Under the pieces are notes generated by a model, which saw only the letters and a program-made list of their open reading frames with translations, did no database searches and was not told where the DNA came from. From contig NZ_BNBR01000006.1 in the NCBI RefSeq assembly GCF_014656055.1, forward strand, positions 310,001-374,000: a stretch of DNA of 64,000 nucleotides, written 5' to 3'. Positions within the stretch are counted from its first letter, which is position 1. Every line of letters begins with the position of its first letter. The stretch comes from Streptomyces griseosporeus (lineage in GTDB: Bacteria > Actinomycetota > Actinomycetes > Streptomycetales > Streptomycetaceae). The position numbers and the translations under genes are program-made. Shown here in pieces: positions 24,928 to 32,986 of this stretch.

Positions 24928-26388
24928 GTGAGCGAACCGACGCGCCGTAACTGCGGACGCAGCCTGCAGGGGGTTCAGGTGAGTGCTTCCCGGCGTAGTG
25001 GGACGACCGACGAGCTGGGGCCGGACGAGCCCGAGCCGCCGGAGCGGGACGGAGCGGATCTGCTCGCCGCGCTCCTGGACGGCATGGACGCGGCCCTGTG
25101 CGCCTTCGACGCGGACGGCGTCGTCACGCACTGGAACCGCGAGGCCGAGCGCATCCTCGGCTGGAGCGCCGCCGAGGCCGTGGGCCGGCAGGGGCTGGCC
25201 GGCTGGGCCGTGCGCAGCGCCGACGCCGAGGAGGTCGAGGCGCGGCTGATGTCGGCGATGCGGGCGCCGGGCCGCCAGGTGCACGAGTTCGCGCTGCTGA
25301 CCAAGGACGGCGGCCGGGTGCTGGTGCGTACCCAGTCCGCGGCGGTGCGCGGCCCGGACGGCAAGCCGGCGGGCGTGTACTGCGCGTTCAGCGAGGTGCA
25401 CGCGCAGATCGACCTGGAGCGGTCCATCGCGCTGAGCGAGTCGCTGTTCGAGGACGCCAGCTGGGGTGTCGTCCTGGTCGACGCGGACCTGCGCCCCGCG
25501 GTCGTCAACGCGCACGCGGCCCGGCTGCTGGGCACGGGGCGTACGGCGGTGCTGGGCCGCCCGCTCGGTGAGCTGCTGTCGCAGGGCGTGGAGGAGCTGG
25601 AGAGCGCCCTCACGCATGTGCTGGCCGAGGGCGCGCCGCCCGCGCCGGCCGAGGTGTGGGTGGCCGTGCGCACGCCGGAGGGCGAGCGGCGGCGCTGCTG
25701 GCGCAGCGGCTTCCTGCGGCTGGCCTCGCCGCTCGCGGAGGAGCCGGTGCCGCTCGGGGTCGGCTGGATGTTCCAGGACATCACCGAGTCCAAGCAGGCC
25801 GAGCAGGAGGCGTCGCTGCTGCGGTTCCGCACCAACCAGATGCACCGGGCGGCCCGGGCCGCCGCCGAGTGCGAGGACCCGGCCGAGGCGGCCACCGTCC
25901 ACCTGGACTTCGCGCTCGCCGGGTTCGCCGACCACGCGGTGATCGACCGGGTCGCGGGCGGCGCGCGATCCGCCGACGCGGACGCCACCGGGCCGGTGCG
26001 GCTGGTGCGGGTCGCCGCCACCCCGTCCGGCGCGCCCGGCCCCAGCCTGCAGGACGGCGGGGCGGGGCTGCCGGTGCGGTACGGGGAGGGGCATCCGGCG
26101 GTGCAGTGCGTGCAGCGGGCCGGGTCCGTGCGGTCGAGCGCGGGCTCCGGGCCGGCCGAGGAGGCCCGGGAGTGGGCGCTGGCCCGCCAGTGGCCGGCGG
26201 ACACCCGGCACGCGCTGTGCACGGTGCTGCGCAGCCGGGGGCGCACGCTGGGCGTCGTGACGTTCCTGCGCGGCGGCGGGCGCAACGGCTTCGAGCGGTC
26301 CGACACGACGTACGCGGAGGACGTGGCGGCGCGGATCGCGCTGGCGCTGGATCTGGCCGGGGTGGTGAAGGCGGGCGAGGACGGGTGA
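24928..26388 (+). CDS. PAS/PAS/GAF sensor protein without an output domain
   Basis: 486 residues from GTG 24928 (GAGGG 3 bases upstream); GTG 24979, with GGGGG 5 bases upstream, is an equally good start. PAS 1 (about residues 45-165) includes ALLDGMDAALCAFDADGVVTHWNREAERILGWSAAEAVGR. PAS 2 (about 175-295) ends in VGWMFQDITESKQAEQEAS, the usual PAS-to-coiled-coil exit. The C-terminal 180 residues are GAF-like (HALCTVLRSRGRTLGVVTFLR). No kinase, cyclase or PP2C catalytic domain follows. It may bind a cofactor and signal by protein contact. Confidence 0.85.
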   Translation: MSEPTRRNCGRSLQGVQVSASRRSGTTDELGPDEPEPPERDGADLLAALLDGMDAALCAFDADGVVTHWNREAERILGWSAAEAVGRQGLAGWAVRSADAEEVEARLMSAMRAPGRQVHEFALLTKDGGRVLVRTQSAAVRGPDGKPAGVYCAFSEVHAQIDLERSIALSESLFEDASWGVVLVDADLRPAVVNAHAARLLGTGRTAVLGRPLGELLSQGVEELESALTHVLAEGAPPAPAEVWVAVRTPEGERRRCWRSGFLRLASPLAEEPVPLGVGWMFQDITESKQAEQEASLLRFRTNQMHRAARAAAECEDPAEAATVHLDFALAGFADHAVIDRVAGGARSADADATGPVRLVRVAATPSGAPGPSLQDGGAGLPVRYGEGHPAVQCVQRAGSVRSSAGSGPAEEAREWALARQWPADTRHALCTVLRSRGRTLGVVTFLRGGGRNGFERSDTTYAEDVAARIALALDLAGVVKAGEDG

Positions 26389-26403
26389 GAGCCGGTGCGC
26401 GTC

Positions 26404-26419
26404 GCCCCGCCATCGGGGC
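26404..26419 (+). terminator. Short hairpin after the PAS/GAF gene
   Basis: GCCCCG-CCAT-CGGGGC is a perfect 6-bp stem 15 bases past the stop codon. Weak but suitably placed. Confidence 0.4.
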
Positions 26420-26467
26420 TCCCATCAGCGCTTTCGCCTTGCTGCCGTCCGCATCGCGAAAAAGCTG

Positions 26468-26496
26468 TTGAATCCCGGCGAACCGCTTCCTAGGGT
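26468..26496 (+). promoter_or_regulatory. Near-consensus promoter of a short structured transcript
   Basis: TTGAAT (26468-26473), exactly 17 bp, then TAGGGT (26491-26496). This is among the best sigma-70-type promoters in the window, yet no conventional gene follows on this strand. Confidence 0.7.
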
Positions 26497-26502
26497 GGCG
26501 GT

Positions 26503-26730
26503 ACTTCGGAAAGGAGGTGGTTCGGCAGATGTATGCATACCGGACGGAAGAGGTGGCTGCGGGCTAGCGGCCCGTCGCCGTACTCGGTTCGGCGCCGGAC
26601 CAGCGCGTGAGCGATGCGCGCAGCCGGCCAGTTCCACGCAGTCACCCGACCCGCGAGTCGCCGGTACGTCCGGCCGGCTCCTCCCCAGGTTCTCCTGGAG
26701 AGGACCAGACTCGCGGGTCGTTTGCGTTCT
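26503..26730 (+). ncRNA. Putative structured small RNA or leader-peptide transcript
   Basis: Transcription from the 26468 promoter would give about 230 nt. The 5' part has an almost perfect Shine-Dalgarno (AAAGGAGGTGG, 26510-26520) and a 12-codon frame. The 3' part is a large stem-loop: CGACCCGCGAGTC (26647-26659) pairs perfectly with GACTCGCGGGTCG (26708-26720), with inner hairpins such as CCAGG-TTCT-CCTGG, followed by TTTGCGTTCT, like a terminator. The layout is that of a dual-function sRNA or an attenuator with nothing attached downstream. The 3' end faces the convergent citrate-synthase gene. Confidence 0.55.
26529..26567 (+). CDS. 12-codon leader-type peptide MYAYRTEEVAAG
   Basis: ATG 26529 lies 11 bases after a GGAGG core in a near-perfect Shine-Dalgarno. 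The frame ends with TAG at 26565. A second ATG at 26533 opens a 25-codon, Arg-rich frame (MHTGRKRWLRASGPSPYSVR onward). The strength of promoter and ribosome binding site is out of proportion to so short a product. Translation is inferred only. Confidence 0.4.
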   Translation: MYAYRTEEVAAG

Positions 26731-26770
26731 GCGGCGGCTTGCGGGCCTTACCGCTGCCCGCTTGCGGGCC

Positions 26771-27877
26771 CTACTCCTGCCCGCTGATGTCCGCGTAACC
26801 CTCGATCTCGCGCGGGCTGCGGACGCCCGGGCCGACGTAACGGGCGGACGGGCGGACCAGGCGGCCGGTGCGCTTCTGCTCCAGGATGTGCGCCGACCAG
26901 CCCGCCGTACGGGCGCAGGTGAACATGGACGTGAACATGTGCGCCGGGACCTCCGCGAAGTCGAGGACGATCGCCGCCCAGAACTCGACGTTGGTGGCCA
27001 GGACCCGGTCGGGGCGGCGGTTGTGCAGCTCCTCCAGGGCCGCCTTCTCCAGCGCCTCGGCGACCTCGAAGCGGGGGGCGCCCAGCTCGCGGGCGGTGCG
27101 GCGCAGGACGCGGGCGCGGGGGTCCTCGGCGCGGTAGACGCGGTGGCCGAAGCCCATGAGGCGCTCGCCGCGGTCGAGGGCGTTCTTGACGTAGGCCTCG
27201 GCGTCGCCGGTGCGCTCGATCTCCTCGATCATGCCGAGGACGCGCGAGGGGGCGCCGCCGTGCAGCGGGCCGGACATCGCGCCGACGGCGCCGGAGAGCG
27301 CGGCGGCCACGTCGGCGCCGGTGGAGGCGATGACGCGGGCGGTGAACGTGGAGGCGTTCATGCCGTGCTCGGCGGCGGAGGTCCAGTAGGCGTCGACGGC
27401 CTTGACGTGCTTGGGGTCGGGCTCGCCCCGCCAGCGGATCATGAAGCGTTCGACGACGGACTGCGCCTTGTCGATCTCGCTCTGCGGGACCATCGGCAGG
27501 CCCTGGCCGCGGGCGGACTGGGCGACGTAGGACAGGGCCATGACGGCGGCGCGGGCGAGGTCCTCGCGGGCCTGCTCGGCGTCGATGTCGAGGAGGGGTT
27601 TCAGGCCCCAGACCGGCGCGAGCATGGCGAGCGCGGACTGGACGTCGACGCGGATGTCACCGGAGTGGACCGGGATGGGGAACGGTTCGGCGGGCGGCAG
27701 GCCGGGGTTGAAGGCGCCGTCGACGAGCAGGCCCCAGACGTTGCCGAAGGAGACGTGGCCGACCAGGTCCTCGATGTCGACGCCGCGGTACCTCAGGGCG
27801 CCGCCTTCCTTGTCGGGTTCGGCGATTTCCGTCTCGAACGCGACGACTCCCTCGAGTCCGGGTACGAAGTCGGACAT
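26771..27877 (-). CDS. Citrate synthase-like protein (citrate synthase 2 group)
   Basis: 368 residues from ATG 27877 with GAGGAG 8 bases upstream; an upstream in-frame extension lacks a ribosome binding site. The catalytic histidines are present: GPLHGGAPSRV (His206) and MGFGHRVYRAEDPRA (His245), and AAEHGMNASTFTAR is conserved. The third catalytic position, normally Asp in NVDFY, is Glu298 in NVEFW. Expected reaction is oxaloacetate (or a 2-oxoacid) plus acyl-CoA condensation, but the Asp-to-Glu change makes true citrate synthase activity uncertain. Divergent from pdxH. Confidence 0.88.
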   Translation of the reverse strand: MSDFVPGLEGVVAFETEIAEPDKEGGALRYRGVDIEDLVGHVSFGNVWGLLVDGAFNPGLPPAEPFPIPVHSGDIRVDVQSALAMLAPVWGLKPLLDIDAEQAREDLARAAVMALSYVAQSARGQGLPMVPQSEIDKAQSVVERFMIRWRGEPDPKHVKAVDAYWTSAAEHGMNASTFTARVIASTGADVAAALSGAVGAMSGPLHGGAPSRVLGMIEEIERTGDAEAYVKNALDRGERLMGFGHRVYRAEDPRARVLRRTARELGAPRFEVAEALEKAALEELHNRRPDRVLATNVEFWAAIVLDFAEVPAHMFTSMFTCARTAGWSAHILEQKRTGRLVRPSARYVGPGVRSPREIEGYADISGQE

Positions 27878-28063
27878 CAGGCGGCTCCTCGTGATGTGTG
27901 CGACGGATCGTGGTGCGGGTGGGGTGCGGCCGGTGCGGCCGGGGTCGGTGCGGGTGGCTGATGTCCGCGCCGGTGCGTGGGCCGGTGTGGCCCTGTGATG
28001 CCCCGTCCGGCGGGCGGTCACCCCACGGTCACCCCGCGGGGTGGCATCAGCACCATATCCCCG

Positions 28064-28112
28064 AGTGCCAGCCTTGGGGAGGTTTCACGGCACTCAGTGC
28101 CAACCTCTGGGG
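28064..28112. promoter_or_regulatory. Operator-like repeats between citrate synthase-like gene and pdxH
   Basis: GGCACT-C-AGTGCC (28089-28101) is a perfect palindrome. Two direct copies of AGTGCCA(G/A)CCT(T/CT)GGGG lie at 28064-28079 and 28096-28112, 32 bases (three helical turns) apart. The cluster is 30-80 bases before the pdxH start. The arrangement suggests cooperative binding of a dimeric regulator. No regulator gene is adjacent. Confidence 0.5.
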
Positions 28113-28142
28113 TGCGGCGGCGGCATACGGCAAGATGACCGC

Positions 28143-28835
28143 GTGACCGACCGAGACGCCGTCCCCCTCGATCCGACCGACTCCCTCGCTCCCGACCCCG
28201 CGTCGATGCGCAAGCAGTACCGGGCGGAGGGCCTCGCCGAGTCCGAGCTGGCACCCACCCCGGTGGAGCAGTTCCGGCGCTGGTTCAAGGACGCCGCGAC
28301 GGAGGCCCACCTGTTCGAGCCGAACGCCATGATCGTCTCCACGGCGGACGCCGAGGGCCGGCCCAGCTCCCGCACGGTGCTGCTGAAGCAGTTCGACGAG
28401 CAGGGCTTCGTCTTCTACACCAACTACGACTCCGGCAAGGCCCGTGACCTGGCGGTCAACCCGTACGTCTCGCTGCTGTTCCCCTGGCACGCGATGGCCC
28501 GGCAGGTGATCGTGCAGGGCGTGGCGCGGCGGACCGGGCGGGACGAGACGGCCGCCTACTTCCGCACCCGGCCACACGGCTCGCAGCTCGGCGCGTGGGC
28601 GAGCCCCCAGTCGTCGGTGATCCCCTCCCGCGCCGAGCTGGACGCCTCGTACGCGGAGCTGGCGGCACGCTACCCGGAGGGCGAGCAGGTGCCGGTACCG
28701 CCGCACTGGGGCGGTTTCCGGGTGGCCCCGCAGCGGGTGGAGTTCTGGCAGGGCCGCGAGAACCGCCTGCACGACCGGCTGCGCTACGTGGCGGAACAGG
28801 ACGGGAGCTGGAGGGTGGAGCGGCTGAGTCCGTGA
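28143..28835 (+). CDS. pdxH: Pyridoxine/pyridoxamine 5'-phosphate oxidase
   Basis: 230 residues from GTG 28143. FMN-binding segments SSRTVLLKQFDEQGFVFYTNYDSGKARDLAVNP and VIVQGVARRTGRDETAAYFRTRPHGSQLGAWASPQSS are followed by the C-terminal VEFWQGRENRLHDRLRY and the final RLSP, all diagnostic. It oxidises PNP or PMP to pyridoxal 5'-phosphate with O2 and FMN. There is no good ribosome binding site; the start lies close to a likely -10, so the mRNA may be leaderless. A hairpin separates it from the convergent TetR gene. Confidence 0.95.
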   Translation: MTDRDAVPLDPTDSLAPDPASMRKQYRAEGLAESELAPTPVEQFRRWFKDAATEAHLFEPNAMIVSTADAEGRPSSRTVLLKQFDEQGFVFYTNYDSGKARDLAVNPYVSLLFPWHAMARQVIVQGVARRTGRDETAAYFRTRPHGSQLGAWASPQSSVIPSRAELDASYAELAARYPEGEQVPVPPHWGGFRVAPQRVEFWQGRENRLHDRLRYVAEQDGSWRVERLSP

Positions 28836-28843
28836 CGGACGGA

Positions 28844-28863
28844 CCGCTGGGGGCTCCCGGCGG
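28844..28863. terminator. Bidirectional hairpin between pdxH and tetR
   Basis: CCGCTGGG-GGCT-CCCGGCGG forms an 8-bp stem (one G-T pair) filling the gap between the two convergent stop codons. Confidence 0.6.
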
Positions 28864-29478
28864 TCAGGACGGGTCCTGTCCCAGCGCCGCGTCCAGCAGA
28901 TCCGCCCACTGGGTCACCACGCGGTCGCGGCGGGTGCGGTCGTCGGTGAGGAGGTTGGCGAGGCCGAGGCCGCGGGCCATGTCGAGGAGGCCCTGGACGG
29001 TCTCGCGGACGCCGGGGCGGGTCTCGTCGGCGGCGAGCAGGTCGACGGCTATGCGGTGCGTCTCGCGGCCGACACGGGCCTCCAGCTCGGTGACGCGGGG
29101 GCCGAGCTGTTCCTCGTTGGAGGCGGCCACCCACAGGTGGAGGGCGGCCCGGAAGAGGGGGCCGGTGTAGAGGTCGACGAGGGCCGCGACGACGGCCCGG
29201 CGGTCGGCGCCCTGGGCGCCCTCGGGGAACAGGGCGCGCAGGGCCTGGGAGCGCTCCTCGGCGACGTACTCGACGGCCGCGGTGAACAGGTCCTCGCGGG
29301 TGGGGAAGTGGTGCTGGGCCGCGCCGCGGGAGACGCCCGCGCGTTCGGCGACGACGGCGACCGTGGAGCCCGCCCAGCCGCGTTCGGCGAGGCAGGCCAC
29401 GGCGGCCTCCAGCAGCCGCTGCCGGGTGGCGCGGCTGCGGTCCTGCTTGGGGAGGCGGTCGACGGTCGTCATGTCCAT
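28864..29478 (-). CDS. TetR-family repressor of the acyl-CoA catabolic operon
   Basis: 204 residues from ATG 29478 (ATG 29472 also possible). The HTH lies in residues 25-60: ACLAERGWAGSTVAVVAERAGVSRGAAQHHFPTREDLF. The rest is a helical ligand-binding domain. It is the last gene of the eight-gene minus-strand operon, 43 bases after the enoyl-CoA hydratase. This parallels atuR and liuR-type repressors that sense acyl-CoA or pathway intermediates. The palindrome at 39021-39032 is its likely operator (inference). Confidence 0.88.
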   Translation of the reverse strand: MDMTTVDRLPKQDRSRATRQRLLEAAVACLAERGWAGSTVAVVAERAGVSRGAAQHHFPTREDLFTAAVEYVAEERSQALRALFPEGAQGADRRAVVAALVDLYTGPLFRAALHLWVAASNEEQLGPRVTELEARVGRETHRIAVDLLAADETRPGVRETVQGLLDMARGLGLANLLTDDRTRRDRVVTQWADLLDAALGQDPS

Positions 29479-29521
29479 ACCGATCTCACTGCTGGTGGCG
29501 CTGGTGGTGGCGCTGCGGGTG

Positions 29522-30256
29522 TCACAGGGCCCATACCGGGTCCCGTCGTTCGAGGAAGGCCGTCATCCCCTCGCGGGCCTGCGGGGTGGCGAACAGCCGG
29601 GCCGAGAGCGCGGTCAGGTCGGCCGCGTCCCGGTCGAACGCTTCCAGCACCCTAGCCGTGAGCAGTGCCTTCGTCTCGGCCAGGCCCTGGGGCGCGGACC
29701 GGCGCAGGCCGTCCAGGACCGGGGCCAGTGCCTCGTCGACGTCGTCCCCGTACGTGGTCAGCAGGCCGGTGCGGGCCGCTTCGGGGGCGGTGAAACGCTC
29801 TCCGGTGAGGTAGTAGCGGGCCAGCGCGCGCGGGTCAGCGCGCGGCAGGACCGTCAGGGAGATCACCGCGGGGGCGACGCCTATGCGGACCTCGGTGAAG
29901 GCGAAGGTGGCGTCGCGGGAGGCGGCGGTGATGTCGCAGGCGGCGAGCAGTCCGAGGCCGCCGGCCCGGACGTGCCCGGTGACCCGGGCGACGACGGGTT
30001 TGCGCAGCTCGACGATCTGCCGCAGCAGGGCGACGAGGGCGTCCGGCGCGGGCGGGTCGCGCAGGTCGGCGCCCGCGCAGAAGGTGGTGCCGGTGTGGGT
30101 GAGGACGACGGCGCGGACGTCGCCGTCCTTGCCGCAGTCGGTGAGGGCGTCGGCGAGTTCGCCGACGAGGGCCGCGGACAGGGCGTTGCGGGTGGCCGGG
30201 GAGTCGAGGGCGAGGGTCTCGACGCCCCGGTCGCGGCTGCGGGCGACGAGGGTCAT
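29522..30256 (-). CDS. Enoyl-CoA hydratase/isomerase family protein (AtuE/LiuC-like)
   Basis: 244 residues; its ATG overlaps the acyl-CoA ligase stop as ATGA. The crotonase oxyanion strands CAGADL and AGGLGLLAACDI are present, and FAFTEVRIGVAPAVIS keeps the second catalytic Glu. The first Glu of mitochondrial enoyl-CoA hydratase (GGGCELA) is Gly here (AGGLGLL). As recalled, this pattern also occurs in methylglutaconyl- and isohexenylglutaconyl-CoA hydratases. It would hydrate the 2-enoyl product formed after carboxylation. Confidence 0.85.
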   Translation of the reverse strand: MTLVARSRDRGVETLALDSPATRNALSAALVGELADALTDCGKDGDVRAVVLTHTGTTFCAGADLRDPPAPDALVALLRQIVELRKPVVARVTGHVRAGGLGLLAACDITAASRDATFAFTEVRIGVAPAVISLTVLPRADPRALARYYLTGERFTAPEAARTGLLTTYGDDVDEALAPVLDGLRRSAPQGLAETKALLTARVLEAFDRDAADLTALSARLFATPQAREGMTAFLERRDPVWAL

Positions 30257-31824
30257 GCGGTGCGCTCCCTGAGCTGCCGGCGCAGGATCTTGCCGGAGGC
30301 GGCGCGCGGGACGCCGTCGATGAAGGTGACCCTGCGGATGCGTTTGTACGGGGCGACGCGTTCGGCGACGTACATCATGACCTCCCCTTCGGAGAGGCCG
30401 GGCGCGGTGGGCTGGCGGACGACGAAGGCGTGCGGGATCTCGGTGCCCTCGTCGTCGAGGGCGCCGATGACGGCGGCGTCGGCGATGCCGGGGTGGGTGA
30501 GCAGCAGCGCCTCCAGTTCGGCGGGGGCGACCTGGAAGCCCTTGTACTTGATGAGTTCCTTGACGCGGTCGACGACGAACAGCCAGCCGTCGTCGTCGAC
30601 GTGGCCGACGTCGCCGGTGTGCAGCCAGCCGTCGGGGTCGATCATGGCGGCGGTGGCGTCGGGCCGGCCCAGGTAGCCCTTCATCACCTGCGGGCCGCGG
30701 ATGAGGATCTCGCCGGACTCGCCGGGGCCGAGGTCCTTGCCGGGGTCGTCGAGGGAGACGATGCGCATCTCGGTGCCGGCGATGAGCTTGCCGACGGTGC
30801 CGGGCGGCGCCTGGTGCATGGCGTCCAGGGGGACGACGTGGGTGCCGGGGGACAGTTCGGTCATGCCGTAGGCCTGGCCGACGGGCGGCAGGCCCAGGCG
30901 GCGGGAGCAGGCGGCGGCGAGCTGGGCGTCCAGCGGGGCGGCGGCGCTGACGACGTACTTCAGCGACGACAGGTCGTACCGCTCGACCAGCGGGTGCTTG
31001 GCGAGGGCGAGCACGATCGGCGGCGCCACGTACAGCCCGGTGATGCGGTGGGTCTGGATGGCGGCGAGGAACGTCTCCAGGTCGAAGCGGGGCAGGACGA
31101 CGACGGTGGCGCCCTGCCGCAGCGGCGCGTTCATCAGCGCGGTCAGGCCGTAGATGTGGAAGAACGGCAGCACGGCGAGGATGCGGTCGCCGGGTCCCGC
31201 GCTGATCGCCGGTGCGAGCTGGGCGAGGTTGGTGGCGATCTGCCGGTGGGTGAGCATCACCCCCTTGGGGATGCCGGTCGTGCCCGACGAGTACGGCAGC
31301 GCGGCGACGTCCTCGGCGGGGTCGATGGTGAGGTCCGGCTCGGGGGCGGTGGTGGCCAGCAGGTCGATGAGGGAGCGGTGGCCGGGCGCGCTGTCGCAGA
31401 CGAAGATCTCCTGGATGCCGCCCGCGAGTTCGGCGGCCCGGCGCGCGGCCTGCAGCAGCGGCGAGACGGTGACGATCCAGCGGGCGGCCGAGTCCTCCAG
31501 CTGCTTGGCGAACTCCTCCGGCGTGGCGAGCGGATGCACGGTGGTGACGGAGGCACCCGCGCGCGTGGCGCCGTAGAAGGCGGTCGGGAAGGCGATCGTG
31601 TTCGGGCTGTGCAGGGCGAGGACATCGCCCTTGCGGACGCCGGCCTCGGCGAACGCGGCGGCGATGCGGCGGTGGAACCGGTCCACCTGCTCGTAGCTGA
31701 GGGTGGTGCCGTCGGTGCCGTCGATCAGGGCGGGCGTGTCCCCGAAAGCGGCGGCGCCGCCCAGGGCCGCCTCGTGGATGGGGAGTTCTACGGGCGGGAC
31801 GTCTGCGTACTCGCTGCGGAACAC
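30253..31824 (-). CDS. Acyl-CoA synthetase, 4-coumarate-CoA ligase family
   Basis: 523 residues from GTG 31824 with GAGGAGG 4 bases upstream. The AMP-binding motif is YSSGTTGIPKGVMLTHRQ. Further motifs are QAYGMTELSPGTH, the adenylate-binding WLHTGDVGHVDDDGWLFVVDRVKELIKYKGFQV and the C-terminal catalytic Lys in PRAASGKILRRQLR. It activates a carboxylic acid with ATP and CoA. In this operon it would prime a branched or terpenoid acid for dehydrogenation and carboxylation. Its stop overlaps the next gene's start. Confidence 0.92.
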   Translation of the reverse strand: MFRSEYADVPPVELPIHEAALGGAAAFGDTPALIDGTDGTTLSYEQVDRFHRRIAAAFAEAGVRKGDVLALHSPNTIAFPTAFYGATRAGASVTTVHPLATPEEFAKQLEDSAARWIVTVSPLLQAARRAAELAGGIQEIFVCDSAPGHRSLIDLLATTAPEPDLTIDPAEDVAALPYSSGTTGIPKGVMLTHRQIATNLAQLAPAISAGPGDRILAVLPFFHIYGLTALMNAPLRQGATVVVLPRFDLETFLAAIQTHRITGLYVAPPIVLALAKHPLVERYDLSSLKYVVSAAAPLDAQLAAACSRRLGLPPVGQAYGMTELSPGTHVVPLDAMHQAPPGTVGKLIAGTEMRIVSLDDPGKDLGPGESGEILIRGPQVMKGYLGRPDATAAMIDPDGWLHTGDVGHVDDDGWLFVVDRVKELIKYKGFQVAPAELEALLLTHPGIADAAVIGALDDEGTEIPHAFVVRQPTAPGLSEGEVMMYVAERVAPYKRIRRVTFIDGVPRAASGKILRRQLRERTA

Positions 31825-31855
31825 GGTTCCTCCTCACGCACGCCGTCGTGCGTCG

Positions 31856-32986
31856 TCAGTACGACTTGGGCAGACCGAGGGTCTGGTGGGAGACGTAGTT
31901 GAGAATCATCTCCCGGCTCACCGGGGCTATACGAGCCACGCGCGCCGCCGTTATCAACCGGGCCAGCCCGAACTCGCGCGTGAGGCCGTTCCCGCCGAGG
32001 GTGTGCACCGCCTGGTCGACCGCCTTCACACAGGCCTCCCCCGCCGCGTACTTCGCCATGTTGGCGGCCTCGCCCGCGCCGACGTCGTCTCCCGCGTCGT
32101 ACAGATGGGCCGCCTTCTGCATCATCAGGCGGGCCAGTTCGAGGTCGATGTGGGCCTGCGCGAGGGGGTGGGCGATCGCCTGGTGGGCGCCGATGGGGGT
32201 GTCCCACACCGTGCGTTCGCGCGCGTACTCGATCGCGCGGGTCAGTGCGTGGCGGCCCATGCCGATGGCGAAGGCGGCGGTCATGATGCGTTCGGGGTTG
32301 AGTCCGGCGAACAGTTGCAGCAGGCCCGCGTCCTCGTCGCCGACGAGCGCCTCCGCGGGCAGCCGTACGTCGTCCAGGACCAGCTCGAACTGCTTCTCCT
32401 CGGCGCTCAGTTCCATGTCGATCGGGCGGCGCGAGAAGCCCTCCGCGTCGCGCGGGACGATGAACAGGCACGGCTTGAGGCGGCCGGTGCGGGCGTCCTC
32501 GGTGCGGCCGACGATGAGCGTCGCGTCGGCGATGTCCACGCCGGAGACGAACACCTTGCGGCCGGTGAGCAGCCAGTCGGCTCCGTCCTTGCGGGCCGTG
32601 GTGGTGATGCGGTGGCTGTTGGAGCCGGCGTCGGGCTCGGTGATGCCGAAGGCCATGAGGCGGCTGCCGTCGGCGAGGGCGGGCAGCCACTCCCGCTTCT
32701 GCTCCTCCGTGCCGAAGCGGGCGATCACGGTGCCGCAGATCGCCGGGGAGACGATCATCATGAGCAGGGGGTTGCCGGCGGCGCCCAGTTCTTCGAGGAC
32801 GAGGGAGAGTTCGGTGATGCCGCCACCGCCGCCGCCGTGCGTTTCCGGGAGGTTGACGCCGATGTAGCCGAGCTTGGCGGCGGCTTGCCACAGCTCCTTG
32901 TTGCCGAGGTGGTGGTGGCTCCTGGCGAAGGCCGCGACAGCCTTGCGGAGGGCCTGGTGCTCTTCCGGTTCCGTGTGCGTGGTCAT
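31856..32986 (-). CDS. Acyl-CoA dehydrogenase (AtuD/isovaleryl-type)
   Basis: 376 residues from ATG 32986 with GGAG 5 bases upstream; the ATG overlaps the biotin carboxylase stop as ATGA. FAD-binding signatures FGITEPDAGSNSHRITTTARKDGADWLLTG and the C-terminal VHTLGGNGLTREFGLARLITAARVARI are typical. The predicted reaction is alpha,beta-dehydrogenation of an acyl-CoA, passing electrons to ETF. Operon context suggests a branched or citronellyl/isovaleryl-type substrate preceding carboxylation. Confidence 0.9.
   Translation of the reverse strand: MTTHTEPEEHQALRKAVAAFARSHHHLGNKELWQAAAKLGYIGVNLPETHGGGGGGITELSLVLEELGAAGNPLLMMIVSPAICGTVIARFGTEEQKREWLPALADGSRLMAFGITEPDAGSNSHRITTTARKDGADWLLTGRKVFVSGVDIADATLIVGRTEDARTGRLKPCLFIVPRDAEGFSRRPIDMELSAEEKQFELVLDDVRLPAEALVGDEDAGLLQLFAGLNPERIMTAAFAIGMGRHALTRAIEYARERTVWDTPIGAHQAIAHPLAQAHIDLELARLMMQKAAHLYDAGDDVGAGEAANMAKYAAGEACVKAVDQAVHTLGGNGLTREFGLARLITAARVARIAPVSREMILNYVSHQTLGLPKSY

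Noticed and set aside
28089..28101. HrcA/CIRCE element between citrate synthase-like gene and pdxH
   Set aside because: GGCACT-C-AGTGCC lacks the 9-base spacer and arm sequence of CIRCE, and neither flanking gene is a chaperone.
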